This document shows, piece after piece, positions 46,251 to 55,444 of a DNA stretch of 64,000 bases. This DNA is from Cognaticolwellia beringensis. Lineage in GTDB: Bacteria > Pseudomonadota > Gammaproteobacteria > Enterobacterales > Alteromonadaceae. Made by a program: the position numbers and the translations under genes. Location: assembly GCF_002076895.1 (NCBI RefSeq), contig NZ_CP020465.1:3596001-3660000 (forward strand), in the 5' to 3' direction. The notes beneath the pieces were generated by a model, which was not told where the DNA came from, ran no database searches, and saw nothing but the letters and a program-made list of their open reading frames with translations. The stretch's first letter is position 1. Each line of letters opens with the position of its first letter.

Positions 46251-47324
46251 TTGTTAAGCAAGCGAAAAAACTCCATGTTTTCATCGATAAAGTCAGGGTT
46301 TAAAAGCTTACTGAATAAGCGTTTTAATGCCTGGCTAACACGTCGCATTCCACAACACAGCCAACAAGTGATTAATCATCGCAATATTTTTATCATACCA
46401 ACGCGCTTTGGTGTTGGTTTGATGATGTTTATGTTGCTGCTATTTTTACTGGGCACTAATTATCAGAATAATGTCATTATCTTGATTAGCTACTTACTGG
46501 TAAGTTTTTTTATCGTTGTTTTACACCACAGTTTTTTTAACCTTTCTGGTTTACGGTTTCAAGCAACCAGTTCATTACAAGGCTTTGTTGATTCACCGCT
46601 GTATTTTCCGCTTGTTGTCACCAGTAAAAAAGTACGCTTCAATATACGCTTTTCTTTTGATCAAACTCCGGCAAAGCTTGAACAAGAGATTGATAATAAA
46701 GTAGGCGAAAATAACACGCTCAAAAATGAATTTGACCATGTAACACTTACAGAATTATCCGTAGGTGAAAACAACATTCGCATACCCTATTTTGTATGCA
46801 AACGCGGTGAATACTCATTAGGTAGGGTGTTAATTATTAGCGAATTTGGTTTTGGCTTATTTAGAACATGGACAAGATTAGATTTTGCTCAGCAAGTGAC
46901 GGCTTATCCTAAACCTGTTGAAAATACTTGGACGGATAAGCAACAAAGTGTTGCAGGCGAAGAGGCGGAAAATAATGTTGAAAGTTATCAAGACAGTTTT
47001 CAACCGGGCCAAGATGAATTTCATCAATTACAACACTATCAATTGGGTGAGCCGCTGAGTCGTGTTGCATGGAAACAAGTCGCTCGCGGGCAAGGTTGGT
47101 TTACAAAACAATATCAACAAGCCTTATCAGGCAAACTAGAATTAGACTTTGAACACTTGCCCTCAGGCACATTGGAGCAGCGTTTAAGTTGGCTAAGTTA
47201 TGCCATTAAAGACTGCAATGATAAACAGATTGCCTTTTCGCTGAAACTGCCTAATCAAGTGGTCGAATATGACCATAGTTCACAACATACTTTAAAATGC
47301 TTAACCGCATTGGCACGTTATTGA
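46251..47324 (+). CDS. DUF58-family membrane protein
   Basis: About 357 residues. Two adjacent membrane helices lie at about 55-95 (GVGLMMFMLLLFLLGTNY and VIILISYLLVSFFIVVLHH), followed by a soluble region ending in the DUF58 block FQPGQDEFHQLQHYQLGEPL and RVAWKQVARGQGWFTKQY. DUF58 proteins associate with MoxR ATPases; their biochemical role is not firmly known. The start is a TTG at 46251, decided by AAGAGGAG six bases upstream (46237-46244); the first ATG, at 46275, has no ribosome site. It follows moxR by 124 bp and precedes the transglutaminase gene by 7 bp. Confidence 0.88.
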   Translation: MLSKRKNSMFSSIKSGFKSLLNKRFNAWLTRRIPQHSQQVINHRNIFIIPTRFGVGLMMFMLLLFLLGTNYQNNVIILISYLLVSFFIVVLHHSFFNLSGLRFQATSSLQGFVDSPLYFPLVVTSKKVRFNIRFSFDQTPAKLEQEIDNKVGENNTLKNEFDHVTLTELSVGENNIRIPYFVCKRGEYSLGRVLIISEFGFGLFRTWTRLDFAQQVTAYPKPVENTWTDKQQSVAGEEAENNVESYQDSFQPGQDEFHQLQHYQLGEPLSRVAWKQVARGQGWFTKQYQQALSGKLELDFEHLPSGTLEQRLSWLSYAIKDCNDKQIAFSLKLPNQVVEYDHSSQHTLKCLTALARY

Positions 47325-47331
47325 GCGCATA

Positions 47332-49503
47332 ATGACCAAAATAACTCAACCAAGGATTAAAGAGAATATTCAGCCTAGTAAAAAAAAGCAGGCTAACAAA
47401 AATGATGATTTAAAGCTTAATAGCAAAATGTATTTTAGTTTATTAGCTTTTCAGTTGCTGAACCTTTTAACCTTGGTTTTGCAGTTTAATTTAATCTATT
47501 TGTTATTTGCCATTTCTGTATTAGTGCTACAGTTTATTGTACATTTTAAAATGTTTCGTAAAACCACTTCAATAAAACATCAGCCTGCGAACTTCTATGT
47601 AGCCCCCAAAATATTACCCTCTTGGTTAATTTTATTGTTGGCTATATCAGGTAGCGTCGGTATTGCGGTTGCAGGGCAAACACTTGGGCTTTTACTGAGT
47701 ATGATCCATTTATTATGCTTTGCTTATAGTTTGAAAATGTTTGAGATACCCAGTCGTAAAGATTTATATCAATTGGTGGTATTAGGCATTTTTGTTGCTA
47801 CCTCTTCATTGATTTTTATTCAGTCTATCTACTTTTCATTAGCCGTTATAATTTTAGTTTTAGGCAATTTTTTAATTTTAATTAATTTATTTGCCCCAAC
47901 AATCGCGTTGTCTGCACAAGCTAAGTTATTAGCAAAACTCAGTTTATATTCAATACCGTTAGCGGTGATTTTATTTGTAGGCTTTCCCAAGTTAAGTCCA
48001 TTTTGGCAGGTGCCCAATGTTGAGTCGGCTAAAGTTGGGCTTTCGGACAGCGTGAAAATTGGCGATATTGCTCAGTTAGCCTTGTCGGATGAATTGGCAT
48101 TTAGGGTGAGTTTTCAAAACAGTAATCCCGAACATGCGCAGCTATATTGGCGCGCGATGGTTTTAGATGATTTCGATGGTGTGACTTGGCGACAAAGTAT
48201 ACGAGAAAAAGGCCAACAGAATAATCAGAGTTATGGTTCAGCAACCCTAGCGCATGCGAAAAGTACAGCAGGTATTGAGATAAGTGGCATAGGCTTAAGT
48301 TATCAAGTCATTGCTGAGCCTAGTTTTCAGTCTTGGTTGTTTGCACTTGATTTCGCTACCAGTGAGCAAGGCAATATTGGCCAGCGGAATGACTTTTCGC
48401 TGTTTTATCGCGGTATTATTAGTCAAACATTGAGTTATCAAGTCACTAGTTTTCCTAAGGCCATACTCGCGCCAACATTAACCGATGAAACACGCGCGAT
48501 GAATCTGGTTTTAGCAACCGACAATAATCCTAAATTGTTAGCTAAAGGCCAGAAATTACGCAAGAAATATCGTAATGATAGCCAATTAATTAATCATGTA
48601 TTAACTGATTTTAATCAAGAAAATTACTTTTACACCTTGCAACCACCACGCTTGAATAACAATAGTTTAGATGAGTTTTATTTCGACACACGGGCGGGTT
48701 TTTGTGAGCATTATGCCAGCACATTTACCTATTTGATGCGCGCTGCGGGCATTCCTGCTCGCATGGTGGTGGGGTATTTAGGTGGTGAGTTCAATCCTAA
48801 TGGTAATTATTTAAGTGTGTATCAGCGCAATGCTCATGCTTGGTCCGAGGTATGGCTTCCTGGTAGAGGTTGGCAGCGAGTTGATCCCACCGCAGCGGTT
48901 GATCCTGAGCGTGTTGAGAGCGGTTTTTCGAGAAATTTAATACAGGAATATGACAATTTATCTTCTGGATTTTTTTCGATGCAACCGTTACGTGCAATGT
49001 GGTGGTATAAGCAACTTAAAATGCAAATTGACGCGATTGACTATCAATGGACACGATGGGTAATTGGTTACACCGGCCAAAAGCAGTCGCGTGTTATGGC
49101 CGAGCTGTTAGCAAGTTTAAAACAAGGTAAAAACCTTGTTTATTCTTTACTAATATTAATCGGTATCGCCTTGCTCGTTTATGTGTATAAATTAATGAAA
49201 GTGAAGGTAAAGCCTGATGATAAAATTAAAACACTTTATTTAAAAACCCTGACATTATTAGCACAGCATAAGCTCGTTAAAGTCAGGTCGATGACAGCGC
49301 AACAGTTTGCTGACTTTGTCGATACAACAAGACCTGAATTGTCTAAAAACTTTGCGATAATATCAAATGGTTTTACACAATTAGCCTATCAAAATTTTGA
49401 TGAAATAAGTAAACAAGAACGCCATATTCAGTTAATTAAATTGCAAAGCAGTTTTCGGCATTTACGCATGCAGTTATGGTTAGCCAAGTTTGGTATTAGG
49501 TAA
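47332..49503 (+). CDS. transglutaminase-like membrane protein (TgpA family)
   Basis: A 723-residue protein. Six or so N-terminal membrane helices (residues 30-220, DUF3488 region) are followed by a periplasmic domain with a transglutaminase/protease-like triad: Cys458 in RAGFCEHYASTFTYLMRAAG, His502 in NAHAWSEVWLPG and Asp518 in RVDPTAAV. A further helix near 610 and a C-terminal DUF4129-like domain complete the TgpA layout. TgpA of Pseudomonas aeruginosa is essential and has transglutaminase activity in vitro. The gene begins 7 bp after the DUF58 gene, so the three genes are one operon. It is convergent with the Gld-like ABC operon, only 16 bp away. Confidence 0.93.
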   Translation: MTKITQPRIKENIQPSKKKQANKNDDLKLNSKMYFSLLAFQLLNLLTLVLQFNLIYLLFAISVLVLQFIVHFKMFRKTTSIKHQPANFYVAPKILPSWLILLLAISGSVGIAVAGQTLGLLLSMIHLLCFAYSLKMFEIPSRKDLYQLVVLGIFVATSSLIFIQSIYFSLAVIILVLGNFLILINLFAPTIALSAQAKLLAKLSLYSIPLAVILFVGFPKLSPFWQVPNVESAKVGLSDSVKIGDIAQLALSDELAFRVSFQNSNPEHAQLYWRAMVLDDFDGVTWRQSIREKGQQNNQSYGSATLAHAKSTAGIEISGIGLSYQVIAEPSFQSWLFALDFATSEQGNIGQRNDFSLFYRGIISQTLSYQVTSFPKAILAPTLTDETRAMNLVLATDNNPKLLAKGQKLRKKYRNDSQLINHVLTDFNQENYFYTLQPPRLNNNSLDEFYFDTRAGFCEHYASTFTYLMRAAGIPARMVVGYLGGEFNPNGNYLSVYQRNAHAWSEVWLPGRGWQRVDPTAAVDPERVESGFSRNLIQEYDNLSSGFFSMQPLRAMWWYKQLKMQIDAIDYQWTRWVIGYTGQKQSRVMAELLASLKQGKNLVYSLLILIGIALLVYVYKLMKVKVKPDDKIKTLYLKTLTLLAQHKLVKVRSMTAQQFADFVDTTRPELSKNFAIISNGFTQLAYQNFDEISKQERHIQLIKLQSSFRHLRMQLWLAKFGIR

Positions 49504-49519
49504 TAGTCACAGTGGTAAA

Positions 49520-51217
49520 TCAACGCTGTTTTGACTTTAACCAAACCACAATTCCGATAATAAAAAAGAAAAATATGGTGAAGAATAATATCACCACAAC
49601 CTGGCGTTTTTGTTGGCTGGTTAAGTCTAAACGTTCAACCTTTATCGCTTTTGTACGCACAAAAGCCTGATAGTCTAGTTCGGCTAACCAATTGACAATA
49701 TTTAGTCCCATTTGGGCATTACTGTATTGATTAATATATACATTGGTTAAGAAGTCAGCGTCGGTAAATACAATGATACGAGTGTCTGAACGAGGTGTGT
49801 TCGTTTTGTAGGGAAGGGGATTTGGCACAGTATTCTCAGCTTTGTGCTCTTCAAGCACAACATAAGAAATTGGCACTGGGCCCGGGGTATCTATGCCTTG
49901 GTCATATTGAATGGCTAAATTTCTGTTGGTTTCTGCCCAACTTTTTTCTTTTGATGCGGTAGACGCTATGACCGCTAACTTAATGCTTGGGCGTCGCTCC
50001 GCTAACATTTCAATGGAGCGTGGTCTAACATAAAAGGTATAATCTAAACCTTCGGTAATGGCTTTATGTTGTTGATAGTTTTTGGTGGCGGGACTGCCAA
50101 CATCGTCGCCAACATGGTTAGTTAAGTCAACCACAATATCTGACTTAACGTTAAGCCCCCAGTGATTAATAATACTATTTAATGACGGGTTTTCTGCTAA
50201 CTGCTCTGCCGTTAGGGGCTTATCAGGCGTGGTAACTGTGGTATGTTCAATTAGAAATAGCGCATCGCCACCTGTTGTTAAATAATCAACAATTAACTTA
50301 TCTTCTTGTACGGTAAGCTCGGTACGCGCACCAGCAATAATCAGCACATCACAATCAGCAGGGATCGACTGGGTAATACCTAACATCAATGTTTTGCTTT
50401 CTATGTTGTTATCGGCCAATAATTGTTTAAAGGTTGATAAGCCGACATGGTCAGTATTTGTTATTGAATATTCGCCATGGCCAACAAGAAAGTAAACTTG
50501 CCTTGGTGGACTACTCGCACGGGCAATGGCATTAGTGAGTTTTTCTTCCGTTAGTGCGTCATCGCTAAAGTCTACGTCTTTACGGCCATTACTTGATTGC
50601 ACAATAACCTTGCGCTCACGGCCACTAACCACATTACCAAACTTAGCAGCGAATGAAATATTATCTATTGGGTCTATTATTTGTGTGCTAATAAGCCCTG
50701 CAGATAACCTTTCATATTCATTAAATAAATCTTGTAAATATTTTGGCGGTAACCCGACATATAGTGCGGTTAATTCGACTTCTTCTTTAAGTGTGCTAAT
50801 AAATTCTATGGTGTTTTTTGTTAAGGTATGTTGCTCATCTTTTGTAACATCCCATCGAGTCGTTATGCTATTGGCCGCATAATGGCTAATCGCAAGAAAC
50901 GCTAAACTCGCCATTATCATAGAGAAAATACGTAAGGGTTTTTTCCATTGTTGGGCGATGGAAAGTCCACTAATAGCACTTTGGTTATTTTTTCCTAGCG
51001 TAGTCGTATCATTAAGCTTGTTGTTTAATATCAGCAAGACTATAAAAACGATGGCACCACCAAGTGTCAGACAACTGGCTAGGTTGAAGGACAGTAAGGA
51101 AAATTGTGCATCGATATAAAATAGCGACAAACCTAATATAAAGCTAAAAAGCGTTATACCGATTAACGCGGGCAATAGTTTTTTCAGTTGTAAAATATGA
51201 TTGTTTTTAATGGTCAT
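49520..51217 (-). CDS. GldG-like ABC transporter auxiliary component
   Basis: A 565-residue protein. The N-terminal part has two or three membrane helices, the middle (about 115-500) is a large extracytoplasmic region of the ABC_transp_aux/GldG type (NSITTRWDVTKDEQHTLTKN, VYFLVGHGEYSI and DALFLIEHTTVTTP are recognisable), and a C-terminal helix ends in a basic tail. GldG with GldA and GldF is required for gliding in Flavobacterium, but homologues are common in non-gliding proteobacteria, where the function is unknown. The start codon directly follows the permease stop (TAAATG). A DUF4340 protein, which often follows, is absent. Confidence 0.85.
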   Translation of the reverse strand: MTIKNNHILQLKKLLPALIGITLFSFILGLSLFYIDAQFSLLSFNLASCLTLGGAIVFIVLLILNNKLNDTTTLGKNNQSAISGLSIAQQWKKPLRIFSMIMASLAFLAISHYAANSITTRWDVTKDEQHTLTKNTIEFISTLKEEVELTALYVGLPPKYLQDLFNEYERLSAGLISTQIIDPIDNISFAAKFGNVVSGRERKVIVQSSNGRKDVDFSDDALTEEKLTNAIARASSPPRQVYFLVGHGEYSITNTDHVGLSTFKQLLADNNIESKTLMLGITQSIPADCDVLIIAGARTELTVQEDKLIVDYLTTGGDALFLIEHTTVTTPDKPLTAEQLAENPSLNSIINHWGLNVKSDIVVDLTNHVGDDVGSPATKNYQQHKAITEGLDYTFYVRPRSIEMLAERRPSIKLAVIASTASKEKSWAETNRNLAIQYDQGIDTPGPVPISYVVLEEHKAENTVPNPLPYKTNTPRSDTRIIVFTDADFLTNVYINQYSNAQMGLNIVNWLAELDYQAFVRTKAIKVERLDLTSQQKRQVVVILFFTIFFFFIIGIVVWLKSKQR

Positions 51218-51931
51218 TTATTGCCACAACTTATGGTTGATGCTTAAAGTGGTTAATACCAAGCAAAGTACAATACCGGCTAAATAATAGATAACATCGC
51301 TGGCTGTGATAACACCAACTGCAAAGTTTTCAAGATGTGTACGAGTGCTTAATTGCATCAGAAAGCTTTCTGCAAATCCTGTAAAATACTTTGTAAAGCT
51401 TACTGAAAAGTAAAGTGAAAATAGAATAACGTAAGAGGTCATAGCGGCAATTATTTGATTACGCGTCCATGACGAGGTCAGTAAACCTATAGCGATAAAA
51501 AAGGCACCTTCTAACCAAATACCAATATAACCTGATAAAATACTATAAGGGTCCGGCTCACCATAATATTCAACAATAAAATAGTAAACACTGGTTACAG
51601 CAATTAATAACGAGTAAAAAATTAGCATACTGAAATATTTGCCTAAAACGATCATGCTCGGTGTCAAAGGCGCCGTAAGTAAAAACTCCATGGTGCCATT
51701 AGCCTTTTCTTCAGAAAATAACTTCATGGTTAATAAGGGGATAATGAAGATAAACATAAACTCCATGACTTGGAAAATATCGCGTAACGACACTTCTCTA
51801 TTTTGCTCTATCAGCATAAAAAAAAGCACATTAAACAATGACAGGCATGCGATGAGGATGATGTAAGCGACAGGACTACTAAAATAGCCATGCAGCTCTT
51901 TTTTGGTCAGTGCAATAATTTTATTCATCAT
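51218..51931 (-). CDS. ABC-2-type permease (GldF-like)
   Basis: A 237-residue permease with six helices. It starts MMNKIIALTKKELHGYFSSP, the typical GldF/ABC-2 opening, and contains SEEKANGTMEFLLTAPLTPS, the conserved EKExGT-like motif of the ABC-2 family, and FFIAIGLLTSSWTRNQIIAA. It forms the membrane channel for the ATPase encoded upstream. The start ATG overlaps the ATPase stop (ATGA, 4 bp), and GldG follows with no gap, so the three are coupled. Substrate unknown. Confidence 0.92.
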   Translation of the reverse strand: MMNKIIALTKKELHGYFSSPVAYIILIACLSLFNVLFFMLIEQNREVSLRDIFQVMEFMFIFIIPLLTMKLFSEEKANGTMEFLLTAPLTPSMIVLGKYFSMLIFYSLLIAVTSVYYFIVEYYGEPDPYSILSGYIGIWLEGAFFIAIGLLTSSWTRNQIIAAMTSYVILFSLYFSVSFTKYFTGFAESFLMQLSTRTHLENFAVGVITASDVIYYLAGIVLCLVLTTLSINHKLWQ

Positions 51932-52698
51932 AAATTACTTAAATGTTGCGTCAACGTTGGCGCTGGGTGGTGGTTAATAAATACTTGCTCTAAGGTCATA
52001 GGGGAGGCTTTATTATCATGGGGCACTTTACCTTTGAGTAGGGTATCCAAGGGTTCATCTATAATAAGCTGACCAGATTTTATCATTAAAATGCGTCGCG
52101 CTATTTTTTCAATTTCAGGCAAGGTATGTGTGCTGAGCAATACTGTTCGTTGCTCGCGTTGTTGGTTAATTAACGCTAACACTTGTTGAACTTGCATGGG
52201 ATCAAGACCACTGGTTGGTTCATCTAAAATAAGTAATTTAGGTTCGTGAATGATCGCTTGTGCAATACCCACTCTTTGTTTGTAGCCTTTAGATAACGTT
52301 GAAATGATTTTGTGTTTCACGTGCGCTAATTGGCATTCTTCTAATGTTTTTGCTATTTGATGCTTTTGATTTTTCGATGAAACGCCTTTTATTTCAGCGG
52401 CAAACTTTACATACTGCAACACCGTCATGTTGTTATACAAAGGCGGTGTTTCGGGTAGATAACCAATTTTCTGTCTAATGGCTAACGAGTGTTTAGTAAT
52501 ATCATCGCCATCAATGAAAACTCTGCCAGAAGATGGCGCCAGAAAAGCCGTAATAATGCGCATTAACGTCGATTTACCCGCGCCATTTTTCCCTAAAAAA
52601 CCTACAATATCACCTTGGTTAATCTCAAAGCTGACATTATCGACAGCTTGTAATGCACCAAAGCTTTTACTGATATACTCAACCGTTAGAATACTCAC
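51928..52698 (-). CDS. ABC transporter ATP-binding protein (GldA-like)
   Basis: A 256-residue ABC ATPase. Walker A is GFLGKNGAGKSTLMRI (residues 33-48), the signature STLSKGYKQRVGIAQAI (LSKGYKQR replaces LSGGQ, as in GldA/NatA relatives), Walker B LLILDEPTSGLDP and the switch His in VLLSTHTLPE. It drives the permease encoded next. The start is a GTG at 52698 with AAAGG about 8 bases upstream. First gene of the leftward three-gene operon. No substrate-binding protein is present, in line with an exporter or a membrane-remodelling system. Confidence 0.94.
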   Translation of the reverse strand: MSILTVEYISKSFGALQAVDNVSFEINQGDIVGFLGKNGAGKSTLMRIITAFLAPSSGRVFIDGDDITKHSLAIRQKIGYLPETPPLYNNMTVLQYVKFAAEIKGVSSKNQKHQIAKTLEECQLAHVKHKIISTLSKGYKQRVGIAQAIIHEPKLLILDEPTSGLDPMQVQQVLALINQQREQRTVLLSTHTLPEIEKIARRILMIKSGQLIIDEPLDTLLKGKVPHDNKASPMTLEQVFINHHPAPTLTQHLSNL

Positions 52699-53156
52699 GC
52701 TATAGCCTTTTATTGTTTGGGGATAATGCTTACTTGAAGGTTACTGTTAGCCACAGGTTTATTGTCTATTCCAAGCTAGCATTTATGGCTGTACTTATAC
52801 AATTTGATACCGCTTCAATATTGCTCGTTGGCTTTAATCACAAGCAAGCTAGCTGTAATCAACAACTGATCCGGCAGTGTATCATGAACTAAGCGTTTTA
52901 GTGTTTTATAATCAATATGTTATTTTAATTGTTTAATTAATAGTTTAAAACAAAAATTGGCATGAGTGGCTTAACCCGCTAGCGTCTTTTAAAACATAAT
53001 TAGGTTGGCGTTATCCGTTAAGAATAAGTATTCTATTGGCCACTTTATCGGCAAACTTTAAAGCGCTTTTTATATCGGTTTCTTCAACACTTTCATGCTC
53101 GCAAGTTATTAAAGTCGATCATTATTTCAATCCGTATTAATTTACAGTGAGGCAAA
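52699..53156. other. intergenic region between the ABC operon and the LysR gene
   Basis: A 458-bp divergent gap. It should contain both promoters; I cannot pick either with confidence. A 35-codon open stretch on the minus strand (53011-53118) lacks a start and is probably chance or a remnant. Confidence 0.4.
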
Positions 53157-54062
53157 ATGCAATTTCAACAATTAAACGCATTTAAGGCGGTTTATGAATT
53201 AGGTACGGTGACGGCAGCCGCAGATTTTATTCATATCACGCAACCGGCTGTTAGTCGCTTAATCGTCAGTTTAGAAAGAAATGTTGGTTTCCAACTGTTT
53301 CAACGTGTTAAAGGCCGGCTATTGCCAACAGATAAAGGTCAGGCATTTTATTTAGAGGTTTCTAAGGCGTATTCCGCGATAGAGTCATTGTCTGATTGTG
53401 CACAAGATATCAAAAATAGTCATCATGGTAGTTTGCATATTGCTGCCTTTCCGATGCTTTCGGCAAACTTTTTACCGAAAATTTTGGCTAAGTTTCTCAA
53501 GGAACATCTGGATATATCCACATCACTTAAAACCTATCGTTCAGAAGAAGTACAACGTCGTACCGCATTACAATCTTGTGATATCGGTTTTGCCTTGTTA
53601 CCAGAAGTCACAGAGGGCGTTACCCGTATTGCTATTGAATGTAATTGTGTCTGTATACTTCCTCCGAATAGTCCATTAGCGCATTTATCGGTTATTACTC
53701 CTGAATTGTTGGCGGAACAGTCATTAATTAGTTGTGAAAAAGATGATACTCAGCAGTTAGTTGATAGCGCTTTTAGGAAGAAAAAAGTCAAACAAAAAGA
53801 AGTGGTTGAAGTCTCTCTAGCCAGTGCGATTGCCACGCTCGTTGGTGAAGGTATAGGGGCGTCTATTGTTGATCCTTTCTCCGCACAATATGCTGTCGAC
53901 GTGCATCCCGGTGTAACAATTAAACCATTTAAACCTAATATACCTTTCCGATTTTTTATTTTATTGCCGTCATTGCGCACACGTTCTGAGGTGGTAGATA
54001 ACTTTATAAGCTTGTTTTTCTTGCAAGCAGAACAAGCTGGGATCGTTCTCACTCGGTCTTAA
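53157..54062 (+). CDS. LysR-family transcriptional regulator
   Basis: A 301-residue regulator of standard length. The N-terminal winged helix is MQFQQLNAFKAVYELGTVTA with ITQPAVSRLIVSLERNVGF as the recognition part; residues 90-295 form the periplasmic-binding-like effector domain. The closest resemblance among well-known members is to the NocR/OccR type that controls opine use (for example the LPEVTEGV and GEGIGASIVDPFSA segments), which fits the opine-dehydrogenase-family gene 208 bp downstream in the same direction. GAGG precedes the ATG. It probably regulates the following permease, dehydrogenase and receptor genes; the effector is unknown. Confidence 0.9.
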   Translation: MQFQQLNAFKAVYELGTVTAAADFIHITQPAVSRLIVSLERNVGFQLFQRVKGRLLPTDKGQAFYLEVSKAYSAIESLSDCAQDIKNSHHGSLHIAAFPMLSANFLPKILAKFLKEHLDISTSLKTYRSEEVQRRTALQSCDIGFALLPEVTEGVTRIAIECNCVCILPPNSPLAHLSVITPELLAEQSLISCEKDDTQQLVDSAFRKKKVKQKEVVEVSLASAIATLVGEGIGASIVDPFSAQYAVDVHPGVTIKPFKPNIPFRFFILLPSLRTRSEVVDNFISLFFLQAEQAGIVLTRS

Positions 54063-54158
54063 ATATAACAGCTGAACATTCTTTTGTGTTTTTTGTTATT
54101 AAATGTAAATCATTAACTCTTTGTTTATTAGTTTTATTTTTTAATTTTCACTTCTTGT

Positions 54159-54177
54159 CTATAACATTTGAACATAG
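54159..54177. promoter_or_regulatory. candidate LysR-type T-N11-A site
   Basis: CTAT, 11 bases, ATAG: a dyad with the exact spacing of LysR-type boxes, 94 bp before the dehydrogenase start. One match of this kind can occur by chance in AT-rich DNA. Confidence 0.35.
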
Positions 54178-54270
54178 CTAGGTTTCATAATGGCATTAGA
54201 CAAGAACGTACTTGCCCAATAAAGTCTAAATCAAGTTTCTAGATTGATTTAACAAAAGTAGGCTTCAAAC

Positions 54271-55407
54271 GTGGTTGAAAATCAAAGTAATAATAACGGG
54301 CAAGCTCGGGTTTCTGTTTTTGGTGCTGGTAATGCCGGGCTAACAGCAGCTTTTCATTTTACTCAGCATGGCGCTCAAGTTGCACTTTATGGCTCGAAAG
54401 GCTTCGATGAACAAATTCATGCTATTTCTGTCGAAGGCGGCATTAAATCATTAAATGAGTACGGTAGCACGACACTAGACTATAGCGGTTTTGAGCATAT
54501 CGACCTTGTTACTACTGATGTGCAAGAAGCTGTTGAATATTCAGATGTGCTAGTGTTGCCTGTACCATCGTTTGCACAAGGGCCATTGTTTAGAGAACTC
54601 TTACCCTTCTTAACTTCGGGGCAAACCATCGTGCTTATGCCAGGTAATTATGGCTCTTTAGCATTAACGAAAATAAAAAATAGTGAAGGTTATGCGTCAT
54701 TGGATATTACCTTTGTCGACGCTATTTCAATTCCATGGGCAACCCGTATTACCGGTAATGCTGAAATAGCTATTTTCGGTATGAAAGCATTTCTACCTGT
54801 TGCGGCGTTACCAGCGTCTCGCACTGCTGAGTGTATAAAAAAATTACAAGCCATTTTTCCCCTACAATTAACGCCGTTAGAAAATGTTATTGCTGCTGGC
54901 ATGGAAAACATCAATTTTGGCGGTCACCCGTTGATGACTTTGCTCAATATCGGCTTACTTGAAAATTTTCCGGGCAAATTTAACTACTACACAGATTGTT
55001 GTTCAACCGCAACGGCGAATGCGTGTGAAATTTTAGATCAAGAGCGCTTAGCCGTTGGCCGTGCGCTAAAATTGAATCTAAAGTCAGAGTTAGAAGCCAT
55101 GAATGAACTTTATGGTATGTCGGCGACCAGTGTTTATGAACTTAATAAAACCTCTACAACCCATAGTAGTGTAAACTCTGCGCCCGATTCATCGCGTAGT
55201 CGTTATATCACTGAAGATGCCCCTTATTTACTAGTGCCTTGTGCTGAATTTGCCAAACTGTTGAATGTAGAGGTACCTATTGTTAACTCTGTGTTGCACT
55301 TAACCAGTGCATTGAATAGTGATAATTACTTTGAAAGTGGTCGAACGCTTGAAAAAATGGGCCTGAGCAATATGTCAGCGTCTGAAGTCATCGCTCAAAT
55401 AAGCTAA
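54271..55407 (+). CDS. octopine/nopaline dehydrogenase-family oxidoreductase
   Basis: A 378-residue NAD(P)-dependent enzyme. The Rossmann fold opens with RVSVFGAGNAGLTAAFHF (GxGxxG), followed by VLVLPVPSFAQGPLFREL and VLMPGNYGS; from about residue 195 the opine-dehydrogenase domain has ENINFGGHPLMTLLNIGLLE, including the His seen in catalytic sites of this family. Enzymes of this type join or split an amino acid and a 2-oxo acid through a secondary amine. The direction and the substrate cannot be read here. Start: GTG at 54271, with GTAGG about 8 bases upstream. It is followed 37 bp later by a YfcC-family permease, so uptake and conversion of an amino-acid-like compound is a reasonable inference. 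Confidence 0.82.
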   Translation: MVENQSNNNGQARVSVFGAGNAGLTAAFHFTQHGAQVALYGSKGFDEQIHAISVEGGIKSLNEYGSTTLDYSGFEHIDLVTTDVQEAVEYSDVLVLPVPSFAQGPLFRELLPFLTSGQTIVLMPGNYGSLALTKIKNSEGYASLDITFVDAISIPWATRITGNAEIAIFGMKAFLPVAALPASRTAECIKKLQAIFPLQLTPLENVIAAGMENINFGGHPLMTLLNIGLLENFPGKFNYYTDCCSTATANACEILDQERLAVGRALKLNLKSELEAMNELYGMSATSVYELNKTSTTHSSVNSAPDSSRSRYITEDAPYLLVPCAEFAKLLNVEVPIVNSVLHLTSALNSDNYFESGRTLEKMGLSNMSASEVIAQIS

Positions 55408-55444
55408 ATAATCTTAATGAATAATGAACTAGGTACTTACTAAC

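Noticed and set aside
49520..52698. Calling the ABC operon gldA/gldF/gldG and proposing gliding
   Set aside because: Homologues are frequent in non-gliding proteobacteria and no other gliding gene is present.
53011..53118. Open stretch on the minus strand reading ALKFADKVANRILILNG at its end
   Set aside because: Only 35 codons and no start codon; it could be a gene remnant but chance is equally likely.
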